Shown here in pieces: positions 31,874 through 41,336 of a DNA stretch of 64,000 nt. Position numbers and translations under genes: made by a program. How positions within the stretch are numbered: position 1 is the first letter of the stretch; every line of letters starts with the position of its first letter. The stretch is from contig NZ_CP042241.1 of the NCBI RefSeq assembly GCF_007833275.1, forward strand, positions 744,001 through 808,000, read 5' to 3'. Source of the stretch: Salarchaeum sp. JOR-1 (GTDB taxonomy: Archaea > Halobacteriota > Halobacteria > Halobacteriales > Halobacteriaceae). The notes beneath the pieces are model-generated. The model was not told the DNA's origin, made no database searches, and was given only the letters and a program-made list of their open reading frames with translations.

Positions 31874-33601
31874 TCAGACCGCGTCCGGGCCGGTCTTCCC
31901 TGTCCGAACCTGGTAGGCGTCGGCGACGGGGAGGACGAACACCTTCCCGTCTCCCTTCTCGCCCGTGTGCGCCGCGTCCGCGATGGCTTCCACCACGTCC
32001 GCCGTGGGAATGTCGGCGACGACGCACTCGACTTTGACCTTCTGGTGGAGGTCGACCGTGTACTCCTCGCCGCGCCACTGCCCGGTCTTCGCGGGCTGAC
32101 TGCCGCGCCCGGAGACGTTCGTGACGGTGAGCGACGGCGCGCCGATCTCGGCGAGCGCGGTCTTCACGTCGCTCAGGCGGTCGGGCCGAATGACCGACAT
32201 CACGAGCTCGATTTCTGCGTCCGAGTCGAGCTCGAGTCCGTCGTCTTCTCCGCCATCCGCGATGGGCTTCGTTTCGGGGAGGTCGACGCCGCCGTCGGTG
32301 CGGATACCGCCTTCGCGGCCGAACTCGGGGTAGGTTTCGACGCCGTGTTCGGACACGTCGAGCCCCTCGCGTTCGTGGTCTTCGCTGACGCGGGCCTGTC
32401 CGAGGGAGCGCGCCGCGCCGAAGACGACCGCGGTGAGCGCGGCGGTCCACGCGACGATGACGACGACGCCGACGACCTGCGCGACGAGCGCGTCGGTGAG
32501 GAACGCTGCGTCGAAGCCGCCCTGCCACGTGTCGACGGCGACGAACGGGAACGCGAGCGCGCCGAGGATGCCCGCAGACCCGTGAACGGGGAAGACGGCG
32601 CACACGTCGTCGATGCGCAGTTTCTTCTCCACGAGTTCGAAGACGACCGGGAGTTGCGCGCCGGCGAGCAGGCCGACGGCGATTGCGCCCGGCCAGACGG
32701 TCGCGTCCGTGATGCCCGTGATGCCGACGAGGCCGGCGAGCAGGCCGTTCGCGACGTAGAGCGTGTCGACCTTCCCCGTCTTCAGAACGGAGACGAGGCC
32801 CGCGCCGACCGCGCCGGCGGCCATCGCGAGCGTCGTCGTGAGTGCGACCCGCCCCACCGTCGCGAACGCGGCGAGCTGGAGCGTGCCGTCGTCCGTGATT
32901 TCGAGGACGCTCGCGGCGGTGCCGACGTTGAAGCCGTACCAGCCGAACGCGAGGACGAGCGTGCCGAGCACGGCGAACGTGATGGAGTGGCCGGGGATGA
33001 CGTTCACGGTGCCGTCGGCCTCGAAGCGGTTCATGCGCGGGCCGATGACCCACGCGGCGACGAGGCCGGCGACGCCGCCCATGCCGTGGACGACCATGCC
33101 GCCGGCGAAGTCGTGGAATCCGAGGTCGACGAGGAGGCCGGAGCTCCCCCAGGAGATGCCGGCGACGACGGGGTAGATGACGGCGGCGAGCACGATGGTG
33201 TACGCGACGTACGTGCGGAGTTTCGCGCGCCCGGCGACCGCGCCGGAGACGATGGTCGCGGCGGTCATCGCGAACACCGCGCCGAACAGCCAGCTCACCC
33301 ACGCGTTCACGCCGTCGGGCGAGAAGGTGCTCGAGAACGCGCCGGCGATGTCCGGGCTTCCGCCGGAGGTGAGCGTGCCGGCAATGGTAGAGACGGCGGC
33401 GCCGACGAGGAAGAACACGAGCACGCCGACGCTCCACGTGAGGAGGTTCTTGGTGAGCTGGTTCGCGACGTTCTTCGCGCGCACCTGTCCGGCTTCGAGC
33501 ATCGCGAAGCCGGCGTGCATGAAGAAGATGAGGAACGTCACGACGAGCACCCACAGGAGGTTGACGCCGGTCACGATGGCGTCCATTCCGGTCACTGCCA
33601 C
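31874..33601 (-). CDS. amt: Ammonium transporter fused to a PII (GlnK) regulator
   Basis: The 575-residue protein has an Amt channel (residues about 1-400, eleven TM segments) and a C-terminal PII domain (about 465-575). Channel hallmarks are the twin histidines in [15 protein letters not shown] and [15 protein letters not shown] and the start [19 protein letters not shown]. The PII part shows [20 protein letters not shown], the T-loop [17 protein letters not shown] with its Tyr, and the B-loop [15 protein letters not shown]. Normally GlnK is a separate trimer that plugs the channel under nitrogen excess. Here a trimer would carry its own plug in cis. A TATA-like GGGTAAAGTAC lies about 30 bases upstream. 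Confidence 0.93.
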   Translation of the reverse strand: MAVTGMDAIVTGVNLLWVLVVTFLIFFMHAGFAMLEAGQVRAKNVANQLTKNLLTWSVGVLVFFLVGAAVSTIAGTLTSGGSPDIAGAFSSTFSPDGVNAWVSWLFGAVFAMTAATIVSGAVAGRAKLRTYVAYTIVLAAVIYPVVAGISWGSSGLLVDLGFHDFAGGMVVHGMGGVAGLVAAWVIGPRMNRFEADGTVNVIPGHSITFAVLGTLVLAFGWYGFNVGTAASVLEITDDGTLQLAAFATVGRVALTTTLAMAAGAVGAGLVSVLKTGKVDTLYVANGLLAGLVGITGITDATVWPGAIAVGLLAGAQLPVVFELVEKKLRIDDVCAVFPVHGSAGILGALAFPFVAVDTWQGGFDAAFLTDALVAQVVGVVVIVAWTAALTAVVFGAARSLGQARVSEDHEREGLDVSEHGVETYPEFGREGGIRTDGGVDLPETKPIADGGEDDGLELDSDAEIELVMSVIRPDRLSDVKTALAEIGAPSLTVTNVSGRGSQPAKTGQWRGEEYTVDLHQKVKVECVVADIPTADVVEAIADAAHTGEKGDGKVFVLPVADAYQVRTGKTGPDAV

Positions 33602-33930
33602 GCCGAACCACCCGGACGTTCGTCCAGTACTTTACCCGATGTATGTTCGTTTGTCTCGTTCATCGACGAGAGAAAGTCAAGACAACTCACTACATAACGG
33701 TTTGCTTGAAAAAAGAACTTTTTATTCGTGTTTAGTGGTCACTCGTCGCATTGCTAATCGGATAATACGTCCTTTAGGTTGTATTTCGTCCAAAGAACGT
33801 CTCTGAATCCCCGGGGAACTGGACGAACGTTTCGGAAATACTTGCCGAACGGCTCGTCGTGTCGGAGCGCGCGCCCCACGACACCGCGCCACGAGGCGTC
33901 GTTGATCGGGCGAGCCAGCGCGTTCGCACG
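33602..33930. other. Intergenic region amt-hemB with promoter and orphan fragment
   Basis: The amt-proximal 150 bases are A+T-rich (GAAAAAAGAACTTTTTATTC near 33710) and probably hold amt control sites. The hemB-proximal 177 bases contain an orphan reading frame (see 33754-33930). No other gene is seen. Confidence 0.55.
33754..33930 (-). pseudogene. Orphan C-terminal coding fragment behind hemB
   Basis: Reading on from the hemB TGA in the same frame gives 58 residues to TAG. They begin RANALARPINDASWRGVVGR, include ALRHDEPFGKYFRNVRPVPR and end GFRDVLWTKYNLKDVLSD. Composition and C/G-ending codons in the first two-thirds look like a genuine protein tail. No ATG is in frame; a GTG within could start about 41 residues. 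The likely origin is deletion of the 5' part of a gene that once stood here. I do not recognise the family. Confidence 0.4.
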
Positions 33931-34965
33931 TCAGTCGAGAACGGGAGCCACGTCCTCCGCGAAGTACGTGACGACGAGGTCCGCGCCGGCGCGCTTGACG
34001 GAGAGCAGGCTTTCGAGCGCCGTCTCCTCGACGTCGAGCCAGCCCTTCTCGGCGGCGGCGTGCAGCATCGCGTACTCGCCGCTGACGTTGTAGGCCGCGA
34101 CGGGGTGGTCGAACTCGCGGCGCACGTCGCTGACGATGTCGAGATACGGGAGCGCGGGCTTCACCATCAGCGCGTCCGCGCCCTCCTCCACGTCCAGGCG
34201 GGCCTCGCGCATCGCCTCCCGCCGATTCGCGGGATCCATCTGGTAGTGCCGGCGGTCGCCGAACGCGGGCGCGCCGTCCGCGGCGTCCCGGAACGGCCCG
34301 TAGAACGCGCTCTCGTACTTCACGGCGTAACTCATCACGGGCAGATTCTCGAAGCCCGCGCCGTCGAGGCCCTCGCGAATCGCGCGAACCATGCCGTCCG
34401 TCATCGAGGACGGCGCGACCATGTCCGCGCCCGCCTCCGCGTGCGACACCGCCGTCTTCGCGAGCAGGTCGAGCGTCTCGTCGTTCCGCACGGTCAGCCG
34501 ACCGTCCGCCTCCGCGTCCGCCTCCAAGACGCCGTCAGAGGGCTGCTCTTCCCAGCCCTCTCTCGCTTCGCTCGTGAGAACCCCGCAGTGGCCGTGTTCG
34601 GTGTACTCACAGAGGCACACGTCCGTGATGACGTACGCGTCCGTCTCCTGCGTGATTCGACGGACGGCGCGCTGCACGACGCCGTCCGCGGCCCACGCCC
34701 GCGTCCCGCGCTCGTCCTTCGACTCGGGGATGCCGAACACCATCACCGCCTCCACGCCCGCCGCCATGGCCTCCTCGACGCGCGCCACCGACTCGTCGAC
34801 GGGCACGCGCTCGTGGCCCGGCATCGACTCGATGGGCACGCGCTCGTCCGTCGTCGCGTCCACGAACACGGGCACGACGAGGTCCGAACTGTCCAGACTC
34901 GTTTCGCTCACCAGCTCACGGATGCCGTCCCGCCGCAGTCGGCGCGGCCGCCGCGTGATGTCCAT
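33931..34965 (-). CDS. hemB: Delta-aminolevulinic acid dehydratase (porphobilinogen synthase)
   Basis: This enzyme of about 344 residues condenses two 5-aminolevulinates. The Schiff-base lysines are in [19 protein letters not shown] and [13 protein letters not shown]. The metal-type region is [16 protein letters not shown], with three cysteines, consistent with a zinc-dependent form. A charged haloarchaeal insertion follows this site ([20 protein letters not shown]). ATG 34965 ([15 protein letters not shown]) matches the family start; ATG 34971 would add two residues. It is separated from the rest of the hem genes by amt. Confidence 0.94.
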   Translation of the reverse strand: MDITRRPRRLRRDGIRELVSETSLDSSDLVVPVFVDATTDERVPIESMPGHERVPVDESVARVEEAMAAGVEAVMVFGIPESKDERGTRAWAADGVVQRAVRRITQETDAYVITDVCLCEYTEHGHCGVLTSEAREGWEEQPSDGVLEADAEADGRLTVRNDETLDLLAKTAVSHAEAGADMVAPSSMTDGMVRAIREGLDGAGFENLPVMSYAVKYESAFYGPFRDAADGAPAFGDRRHYQMDPANRREAMREARLDVEEGADALMVKPALPYLDIVSDVRREFDHPVAAYNVSGEYAMLHAAAEKGWLDVEETALESLLSVKRAGADLVVTYFAEDVAPVLD

Positions 34966-35048
34966 ACCCATACTGGGGCCGCGGCGAGTAAAAGCGTTCG
35001 CGAACCCCGTATCGGAACCGACTTTTCGCCGCCCGCGTTCCTACCGCT

Positions 35049-36290
35049 GTGTCCTCTCGCAGCCAGTTCTACGCGCTCTACCTCGCGCGGTTCGCCGCCG
35101 GGTTCGGCATCGCGACTGTCTCCATCCTCCTCCCGTTCTACGTCGACGCCCTCCGGGCGTCCGACTTCATGGCCGGCCTGTTCTACACCGCCTTCACGCT
35201 CGTGCAGACGCTCGCCGTCGTCCCGCTCGCCTACTGGGGCGACAGCGGCGACAAGCGCCGCGTCCTCCTCGCCTGCCTCGCGCTCGGCGTCCTCACCTAC
35301 GCCGGGTTCGGGTTCGTCGCGTCCACCACCGGCGTCCTCGTCGCGCGCGGCTTCCAGGGCGTCCTCGCCACCGGCATGGGCCTCCTCACGCTCGGCATGG
35401 TCGGCGAACTCGCGACGGGCGCGACCCGCGCGAACCACATCGGGAAGGCGAACGCCAGCCGGTTCGCCGCGTCCATCCTCGGCATGTTCAGCGCCGCCCT
35501 CCTCTACCAGGGCTTCGGGTTCGCCGCCGCCTACGTCCCCGTCGTCGCCCTGTTCTTCCTCACCTTCCTCGCCGTGCTCGCCGTCCTCGACCCCGACGAC
35601 ACCCGCGTCCCCGGCTTCCCGTTCAGCGACCTCGCGCTCAACCGCCGCATCCTCACCCTCACGTCCTTCCGCGCGCCCTACGCCGTCGCCGTCACCCTCA
35701 CCCGCTCGTGGCTCGCGCTCTTCGCCGGCGTCACCGTCGCCCGCGGCGGCCTCGGCTACGCGCCCATCGTCGTCACGCTCGTCCTCACCGCGGAGAAGTT
35801 CACGAACATGCTCTGCCAGCCGTTCACCGGCCGCCTGAGCGACCGGTTCGGCCGCTCGCTCTTCGTGTTCGCCGGCGGCCTCACCTACGGCGTCGTCGCC
35901 CTCCTCGTCCCGTTCACGCCCGCCATCGGGAGCGCGCTCGGCGTCCCCACCGCCTTCCCCTACCTCGGCGAACTCAGCGCCGCCTTCCTTCCCCTCGTCC
36001 TCCTGAACGGCCTGCTCGGCGTCGCGGACAGCGTCCGCGAACCCGCGAGCATGGCCCTGTTCGCCGACGAGGGCTCCGACGGCGACGGCGTCGCGTCCAG
36101 CTTCGGCGTCCGCGAACTCGTCTGGCGGCCCGGCAGCGTCCTCGCCCCTCTCCTCGGCGGCTGGGCGTGGAGCGCGTACGGCATGGACGCCGTCTTCTAC
36201 ATCGGCGGCGCGTCCGCCGTCCTCGCCGCGTTCCTCTTCCTCGCTGTGCTCGCGTCCTCTCACGGCCCGCGCGCGCTCACCGAGTGGTAA
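35049..36290 (+). CDS. MFS transporter
   Basis: 413 residues with twelve TM helices; the first is FYALYLARFAAGFGIATVSI. The motif-A equivalents are YWGDSGDKRRVLL (loop 2-3) and FTGRLSDRFGRSLFVFAGGL (loop 8-9). The unusual GDSGDKRR in the first half is a weak version of the D-R-x-G-R-R pattern. It starts with GTG 35049 soon after the hemB divergent promoter. The substrate is unknown; drug or metabolite efflux is likely. Confidence 0.85.
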   Translation: MSSRSQFYALYLARFAAGFGIATVSILLPFYVDALRASDFMAGLFYTAFTLVQTLAVVPLAYWGDSGDKRRVLLACLALGVLTYAGFGFVASTTGVLVARGFQGVLATGMGLLTLGMVGELATGATRANHIGKANASRFAASILGMFSAALLYQGFGFAAAYVPVVALFFLTFLAVLAVLDPDDTRVPGFPFSDLALNRRILTLTSFRAPYAVAVTLTRSWLALFAGVTVARGGLGYAPIVVTLVLTAEKFTNMLCQPFTGRLSDRFGRSLFVFAGGLTYGVVALLVPFTPAIGSALGVPTAFPYLGELSAAFLPLVLLNGLLGVADSVREPASMALFADEGSDGDGVASSFGVRELVWRPGSVLAPLLGGWAWSAYGMDAVFYIGGASAVLAAFLFLAVLASSHGPRALTEW

Positions 36291-36410
36291 CGCTCACGCT
36301 CACGCTCGGGCGTCGATAACAACCGCGAAAACGAGTACCGCTAGTCCGACGCCGCGGTCTCCTTCTTTGCATCGAGGCTCGCGGCCACGCCGCTCGCTCG
36401 TTCCGCGACC

Positions 36411-38498
36411 CTATCGGGCCGCGAGCGCCTCCACGACGAGTTCCGCGATGTCCGTGATCTCGATCTGGTCTTCGAAGCTTCCCGTTTTGCGGCCGTCCTC
36501 GTACATCGTCATACACATCGGGCACGCGACGACGAACCGGTCGACGCCGGAGCCGGCGTCGGTGTCCTCGAGGGCCTCCCGGATGCGCTCCTCGGACGGC
36601 TTGGGTTCCTCGTCGAAGTCCATCCAGAGGCCGCCGCCGCCGCCGCCGCAGCAGAAGCTGTTGGCGCGGTTGCGCGGCATCTCGTCCAGGGTGACGCCGG
36701 TCGCGCGGATGACCTCCCGGGGCGCTTCGAACTCGCCGTTGTACCGCCCGAGGTGGCAGGGGTCGTGGTAGGTGACGGTGTCGTCGAGTTCCGTTCCCGA
36801 GAGGCCGAGGCGGTCGTTGGTGACGAGTTCCTCGACGACCTGCGTGTAGTGGTAGACGGCGTCCGTGTTCTCGAACCCGAACTGGTCGTACTCGTTGCTG
36901 AACGTGTTGTACGAGTGGGGGTCGGTGGTGACGATTTTCTCGTAGTCACACGACTCGAACGCCTCGATGTTGTCCTCGGCGAGCATCTCGAAGAGGCCTT
37001 CCTCGCCGACACGGCGCACGTCGTTCCCGTCGTTCTGCTCGTCCTCGTAGAGGATGCCGTACGAGACGTTCGACTCGTGGAAGATGCGCGCGAGCGACCG
37101 CGCGACTTTCTTGTTCCGCTCGTCGTAGCTCGGGTAGTCGCCGACGTACCAGAGGAACTCCACCTCCTGTTCGCGGGCGTCCGGCACGTCGAAGTCGAGG
37201 TCTTCGACCCAGTCCGGGCGCTTGCGGGCGGGGTCGCCGAAGCTGTTCCCGTTCTGGAAGAGATCCATCATGGTCTCCTGGACGTTCTCGTCCATCTGGC
37301 CGGACTCGGTGAGGCGGCGGTTCATCTCCGTGAACTGCGTGACGTGCTCGATGTCGACGGGGCAGGCGTCCATGCACGCCATGCAGCTCATGCAGGACTC
37401 CATCGTCGAGGAGTCGATGACGGAGGTGCCGCCGTCCGCGACGATGGCTTTCTCCTCGCCGTCGCCGCTGTCGAGGCTCTCGCGGTAGTTCTTCAGGTCG
37501 AGAATCACGTCCCGGGGGTCGAGCGGCCGACCCGATGCCTTCGCGGGACAGACCGAGGAACAGCGGCCGCACTTGGTGCAGGCGTCGTGGTCGAGTAGTT
37601 GTTTCCACGAGAAGTCGTCGATGTCGGAGGCGCCGATTTCGTCCGGACTGGCGTCCTCGGGAACCCGGGGGAGGCGGCTGCCGGCGTCCTCGTCGCGCGT
37701 GACCACGTTCGCGAACGAGGAGATCATGTGGAACGGCTTCGCGTAGGGAATCGTCGCGATGAACGCGAGCGCGAGCAGGGCGTGACTCCACCAGAGCGGC
37801 GCGTACGCGGCGCTCGCCATCTCGGGGGTGACGCCGACGAGCTGGAGGACGTCCTTCGTGAACCAGCCGACGAAGCTCGCGGTCTCGAAGGAGACGTCGC
37901 GGGTGGCGCTCGTCCCGAGGATGCGGACGCCCTCTTGAAGGTAGCCGCCGACGCCGAGCGCGAACAGCGTCCAGAGGAAGAGGCCGTCCTCGGCGGACGT
38001 GTGTTTTCCGTAGAGGCGGTCGGTCTTCGCCCAGTAGCGGCGGTAGAGCGCCATGCCGACGCCGACGACGAACAGCAGGCCGAGCGCGTCCATCACGAAC
38101 GAGTACGCGATGTAGAAGTCGCCCGTCCAGAACGAGGGCTGACCGAGCGCCTTCGTCCAGATGTCCATGTCGATGGCGAGGATGGTGGTGCCGATGAGGA
38201 GGGTGAGGAAGCCCCAGAGGATGAAGAGGTGCATCACGCCGGCGTACCGGTCGCGGTCGAACTGCTTCTCGTTCGACGCGACGATTTTCGCGGCGGAGAC
38301 GACGCGGCTCGCGAGGTCGTTCACGCGCTCGCGGGGTTCCTCGCTTCCCCGGGTGTAGCGCGCGAACCGGTCGTAGACGCCGTACAGGAAGACGGCGATG
38401 GCGACGGCGGCGAGGTAGTAGAACAGGGCCTCGCCGACGTGGCCGATGCGCCAGAATGTCGGACGGGTCACGTCCGACGCCTGCGCGAGTAGTGACAT
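36411..38498 (-). CDS. Membrane Fe-S oxidoreductase, HdrD/GlpC-like with cytochrome-b-like domain
   Basis: The 695-residue protein begins with about six TM helices resembling the nitrate reductase gamma/HdrE fold (about 1-250: GEALFYYLAAVAIAVFLYGV; MHLFILWGFLTLLIGTTIL). Two [4Fe-4S] ferredoxin motifs follow: CTKCGRCSSVCPAKASG and CMSCMACMDACPVD (about 305-405). Two CCG domains come next, the second with HDPCHLGRYNG and SFCCGGGGGGLWMDF. Such fusions pass electrons between quinone and a soluble donor such as an acyl-CoA or glycolate-type dehydrogenase. The partner is not adjacent. ATG 38498 (MSLLAQASDVTRPTF) is preferred to the frame start at 38537. Confidence 0.85.
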   Translation of the reverse strand: MSLLAQASDVTRPTFWRIGHVGEALFYYLAAVAIAVFLYGVYDRFARYTRGSEEPRERVNDLASRVVSAAKIVASNEKQFDRDRYAGVMHLFILWGFLTLLIGTTILAIDMDIWTKALGQPSFWTGDFYIAYSFVMDALGLLFVVGVGMALYRRYWAKTDRLYGKHTSAEDGLFLWTLFALGVGGYLQEGVRILGTSATRDVSFETASFVGWFTKDVLQLVGVTPEMASAAYAPLWWSHALLALAFIATIPYAKPFHMISSFANVVTRDEDAGSRLPRVPEDASPDEIGASDIDDFSWKQLLDHDACTKCGRCSSVCPAKASGRPLDPRDVILDLKNYRESLDSGDGEEKAIVADGGTSVIDSSTMESCMSCMACMDACPVDIEHVTQFTEMNRRLTESGQMDENVQETMMDLFQNGNSFGDPARKRPDWVEDLDFDVPDAREQEVEFLWYVGDYPSYDERNKKVARSLARIFHESNVSYGILYEDEQNDGNDVRRVGEEGLFEMLAEDNIEAFESCDYEKIVTTDPHSYNTFSNEYDQFGFENTDAVYHYTQVVEELVTNDRLGLSGTELDDTVTYHDPCHLGRYNGEFEAPREVIRATGVTLDEMPRNRANSFCCGGGGGGLWMDFDEEPKPSEERIREALEDTDAGSGVDRFVVACPMCMTMYEDGRKTGSFEDQIEITDIAELVVEALAAR

Positions 38499-38590
38499 AC
38501 GCGTTATCCCGGACAGGACGCGCTTAAAGGTTGTCACAACGGCTAACGATGGGAGGCTTGTTGTGCGTTCTGTCTACCACTTGTAACCAG

Positions 38591-39319
38591 TCACGTGGCG
38601 GCCGCGGCGAGCGGGTCGGCGTACGCGCTCGCGGCGAGCAGGAGAGTGGCGGTGAGGGCGAGCCAGTCCCGCGCTGCGAACGCCAGCGGGGGCGGCGTGG
38701 GGTTGTAGGAGAGACAGCGCGCGCGCAGGGCGAGCGCGAGGCGGTCGGCGCGCTGGAGGGCGCGCCGGAGGCCGCCGACGCCGACGAGGCGCACGCGGTC
38801 GCGGACGCTGCGCTGGTCGCCGAGTCGGGCGCGCGAGGCGTCCCGGAGCCGTCGCACGTCGCGCTGGAGGAGCGGAAGGAAGCGGAAGACGAGGCCGACG
38901 CCGACGCCGAGCAACCGCCCCACGCGTCCGGGGACGAGCCAGGCGACCGCGGCCCGCGACTCCGATACGGGTGTGGTGTGGACGTAGGCGGCGGCGAGCA
39001 GGAGGAGGAGGAGCGTCCGCCACGACGCGAGCGCGGGCTGGACGGCGTCCGCGAGAACGAACCAGGGTGCGCCCCACGTGAGCGCCTGAATCACGGGCGC
39101 GAGCACGAGGAATGGGAGGACGGCGAGGTACTCGCGGAGCGCCGCGCGGGGGGAGAGCGCGCACGCGAGCGTCGCGGCGACGGCGAGCGCGGAGAGCGCG
39201 AGCAACCCCCGGAGTGTCGTGTGGGCGAACGCGGCGGCGGCGAACCCGGCCTGGAGCGCGAGTTTCGACCGGGGGTCGAGGCGATGCCCGAGCGAGTCGC
39301 CGGGTTCGTGGGTCAGCAC
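38591..39319 (-). CDS. ecfT: ECF transporter T component
   Basis: A 242-residue membrane protein with five to six TM helices, beginning LTHEPGDSLGHRLDPRSKLA, the usual EcfT/CbiQ N-terminus. The two short coupling motifs that contact the ATPase are RRLRDASRARLGDQRSVRDR and LALALRARCLSYNP. It overlaps ecfA by seven bases. With BioY upstream this gene is the BioN equivalent. Confidence 0.88.
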   Translation of the reverse strand: MLTHEPGDSLGHRLDPRSKLALQAGFAAAAFAHTTLRGLLALSALAVAATLACALSPRAALREYLAVLPFLVLAPVIQALTWGAPWFVLADAVQPALASWRTLLLLLLAAAYVHTTPVSESRAAVAWLVPGRVGRLLGVGVGLVFRFLPLLQRDVRRLRDASRARLGDQRSVRDRVRLVGVGGLRRALQRADRLALALRARCLSYNPTPPPLAFAARDWLALTATLLLAASAYADPLAAAAT

Positions 39320-40014
39320 GGGTCGCGCACGCTCGCCGCGGAGAGTCTGTCGCGCACGTCGTCGGGCGCGCCGTCCGCGAGCACCCGTCCCTCGGAGATG
39401 AGGCAGACGCGGTCGGCGCGCTCGAACACGTCCCGGAGGTCGTGGGTGACGACGACGAGACTCGTCCCGGCGTCGTGGAGGGCGTCGAGGCGGGCGAGCA
39501 CGCTCTCCCGCGCGGGCTGGTCGAGACCGGTGAACGGTTCGTCGAGCACGACGTGGTCGGGCCGCATCGCCAGCACGCCCGCGATGGCGACGCGCTCCTG
39601 CTCGCCGCCCGAGAGCCGGCTCAGGAGGTCGTCGCCCCGCCCCGTCATGTTCACGGCGTCGAGCGCCGCCGCGACGCGCTCCTCGATTTCCTCGCGGGGG
39701 AGGCCGAGGTTCTCCGGGCCGAACGCCACGTCTTCCCGGACGGTGCCGGCGACGAACTGGTCGCGGGGATCCTGGAACACCATCCCGACGCTCGCGCGCG
39801 CCGCGACGAGGTCGTCCGCGACCGGCGTGCCGTTCACGCGCACGTCGCCCGCGTCCGGTTCGAGCAGGCCGTTGAAGTGCCGGACGAGCGTGGTCTTCCC
39901 GCTGCCGTTCGCGCCGGCGACGACGACGAACTCTCCGTCCGAAATGTCGAGGGTGACGCCGTCGAGCGCCCGCGTTCCCCCGTACTCGTGGACGAGCGAG
40001 TCGGCGGAGATCAT
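39313..40014 (-). CDS. ecfA: ECF transporter ATPase component
   Basis: 233 residues; Walker A GANGSGKTTLVRHFNGL, Q-loop MVFQDPRDQFVAGTV, signature SRLSGGEQERVAIAGVLAM and Walker B HVVLDEPFTGLDQPARE. Q-D-P-x-D-Q is typical of ECF/CbiO-type ATPases. A single ATPase gene implies a homodimer, as in dedicated BioMNY transporters. Its start overlaps the bioY stop and its stop overlaps ecfT. Confidence 0.92.
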   Translation of the reverse strand: MISADSLVHEYGGTRALDGVTLDISDGEFVVVAGANGSGKTTLVRHFNGLLEPDAGDVRVNGTPVADDLVAARASVGMVFQDPRDQFVAGTVREDVAFGPENLGLPREEIEERVAAALDAVNMTGRGDDLLSRLSGGEQERVAIAGVLAMRPDHVVLDEPFTGLDQPARESVLARLDALHDAGTSLVVVTHDLRDVFERADRVCLISEGRVLADGAPDDVRDRLSAASVRDPC

Positions 40015-40595
40015 CAGGCGGCAGTCACGCCGTCAGCGCGAACCGCGGCGACGGTCGCGCCCATCTTCAACAACTCGGCGGGGACGAACGGGACGGCGGC
40101 GGTGAGCGCCGCTTCGACCAGTCCGACGTTCCCGACGTACGCGAAGAACACCGTGCCGAACGCGTAGATGAGGGCGGTCGCGACGGCCATCCCGGCGACG
40201 AGCCGGGGGAGCGAGATGGCGTCGAGGTCGCGGAGGCCGTCCGCGCCGTGTGCGGCGTATCCGACGATGGCGGCGGCGAGCGGGTAACTCCAGAGGTAGC
40301 CGCCCCACTGTCCGAACAGGGTACCGAGGCCGCTCGCGCCGTACGCGTAGACGGGGACGCCGACCGCGCCCGCGACGACGTACAGCGCCATCGCCGCGAA
40401 CCCCCAGACCGGCCCGAGGAACGCGCCCGCGAGGAACACGCCGAGCACCTGGAGCGTGAACGGCACGCTCGACACTGGGAGCTGGAAGGAGACGTACGCG
40501 AACACGCCGGTGAGCGCCGCGAACAGCGCCGCCCGCGCGAGGTTCCCGACAATTTGGTCGCCGACCAGGTCGACCGACTCGTGGTTCGTACTCAT
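40014..40595 (-). CDS. bioY: Biotin-specific ECF S component BioY
   Basis: A 193-residue six-TM protein with the BioY pattern VSFQLPVSSVPFTLQVLGVFLAG, LYVVAGAVGVPVYAYGASGLG and GGYLWSYPLAAAIVGYAAHG. It binds biotin and works with the downstream ATPase and T subunits, so the operon is a group I (dedicated) ECF importer. ATG 40595 follows AGTATGAG and fits alignment with MSTNHESVDLVGDQIVGNLA. A GGTTTACGG near 40632 resembles a biotin-repressor half site, but symmetry is poor. Confidence 0.92.
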   Translation of the reverse strand: MSTNHESVDLVGDQIVGNLARAALFAALTGVFAYVSFQLPVSSVPFTLQVLGVFLAGAFLGPVWGFAAMALYVVAGAVGVPVYAYGASGLGTLFGQWGGYLWSYPLAAAIVGYAAHGADGLRDLDAISLPRLVAGMAVATALIYAFGTVFFAYVGNVGLVEAALTAAVPFVPAELLKMGATVAAVRADGVTAA

Positions 40596-40674
40596 ACTCA
40601 CACGCCCTTCGTCAACCGTGTTCAAATTACTGGTTTACGGAACGCTCTCGCCGCGTGAGAACGCCCAACAAGCC

Positions 40675-40680
40675 TTTAAT
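40675..40680 (+). promoter_or_regulatory. TATA-like box of the CMI4-like gene
   Basis: TTTAAT lies 27-32 bases before ATG 40707, the normal distance for a leaderless haloarchaeal mRNA. Divergent from bioY. Confidence 0.45.
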
Positions 40681-40706
40681 GAAGCGGGACGTGCTTTCGA
40701 CCCATC

Positions 40707-41303
40707 ATGAACGAGAAGACCGAGGAACTCCGCGATATCTTCCTCGACGTCACCGAGGAGGACACCGTCACCGAGTCCCAGACGGAGACCCACGGCACTC
40801 TCGCCTCCGACGACGAGGTGGACGACCGACTCCGCGACACTGTTGATCACATGCGGGAGGCCCTTGACTTCACCACCGACCTCACCACCGAGGAGTACGT
40901 CCGCGTCGTCCGCGGGTTCTACGCCGACGAGTCCGACGCCGCCATCGCCCGCGACCTCGACACCACGCCCGAAACCGTCACTCGCGCCCGCCTCGACCTC
41001 CACCTCCTCACAGACACCGACCTCGACGCACCCTTCGAGTTCGACGTGCTCGACGCCGCCCTCGACGACCACGACACCCTCGCCGGGGCCGCGGACGCCC
41101 TCGGCGTCAGCACCAGTACCGTCCGCCGCTATCGCCGTGTCCGCGACGCCCGCCGCGACATTCGGCGCGTCAACGACCGCTACCGCGACGAGTTCGAAGC
41201 CATCCTCACCGACCGCGAACTCACCGACCCCCTCACGGAGAGCGTGCAGGAGGACGGCCTCGACGAAGCCACCGAAGGCCAGGAGATGGACGTCTCGTTG
41301 TAG
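40707..41303 (+). CDS. Helix-turn-helix protein, conditioned-medium-induced-like
   Basis: The 198-residue acidic protein has two tandem HTH-like segments in the middle: YADESDAAIARDLDTTPETVTRAR (about 78-100) and DTLAGAADALGVSTSTVRRYRRV (about 132-152). It then has a helical tail ending EATEGQEMDVSL. The arrangement matches the haloarchaeal proteins annotated as conditioned medium-induced protein 4. It may act as a DNA-binding regulator. Its role in cell-density response is known only by that annotation. It stands between the biotin operon and the Cas4-like gene. Confidence 0.7.
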   Translation: MNEKTEELRDIFLDVTEEDTVTESQTETHGTLASDDEVDDRLRDTVDHMREALDFTTDLTTEEYVRVVRGFYADESDAAIARDLDTTPETVTRARLDLHLLTDTDLDAPFEFDVLDAALDDHDTLAGAADALGVSTSTVRRYRRVRDARRDIRRVNDRYRDEFEAILTDRELTDPLTESVQEDGLDEATEGQEMDVSL

Positions 41304-41336
41304 GGTTCAAGTAGGAAGCCGCGGCCAGCGGGCGTC

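Noticed and set aside
40600-40660. Biotin-repressor (BirA) operator before bioY
   Set aside because: Only one half-site-like GGTTTAC is present and the second arm does not match.
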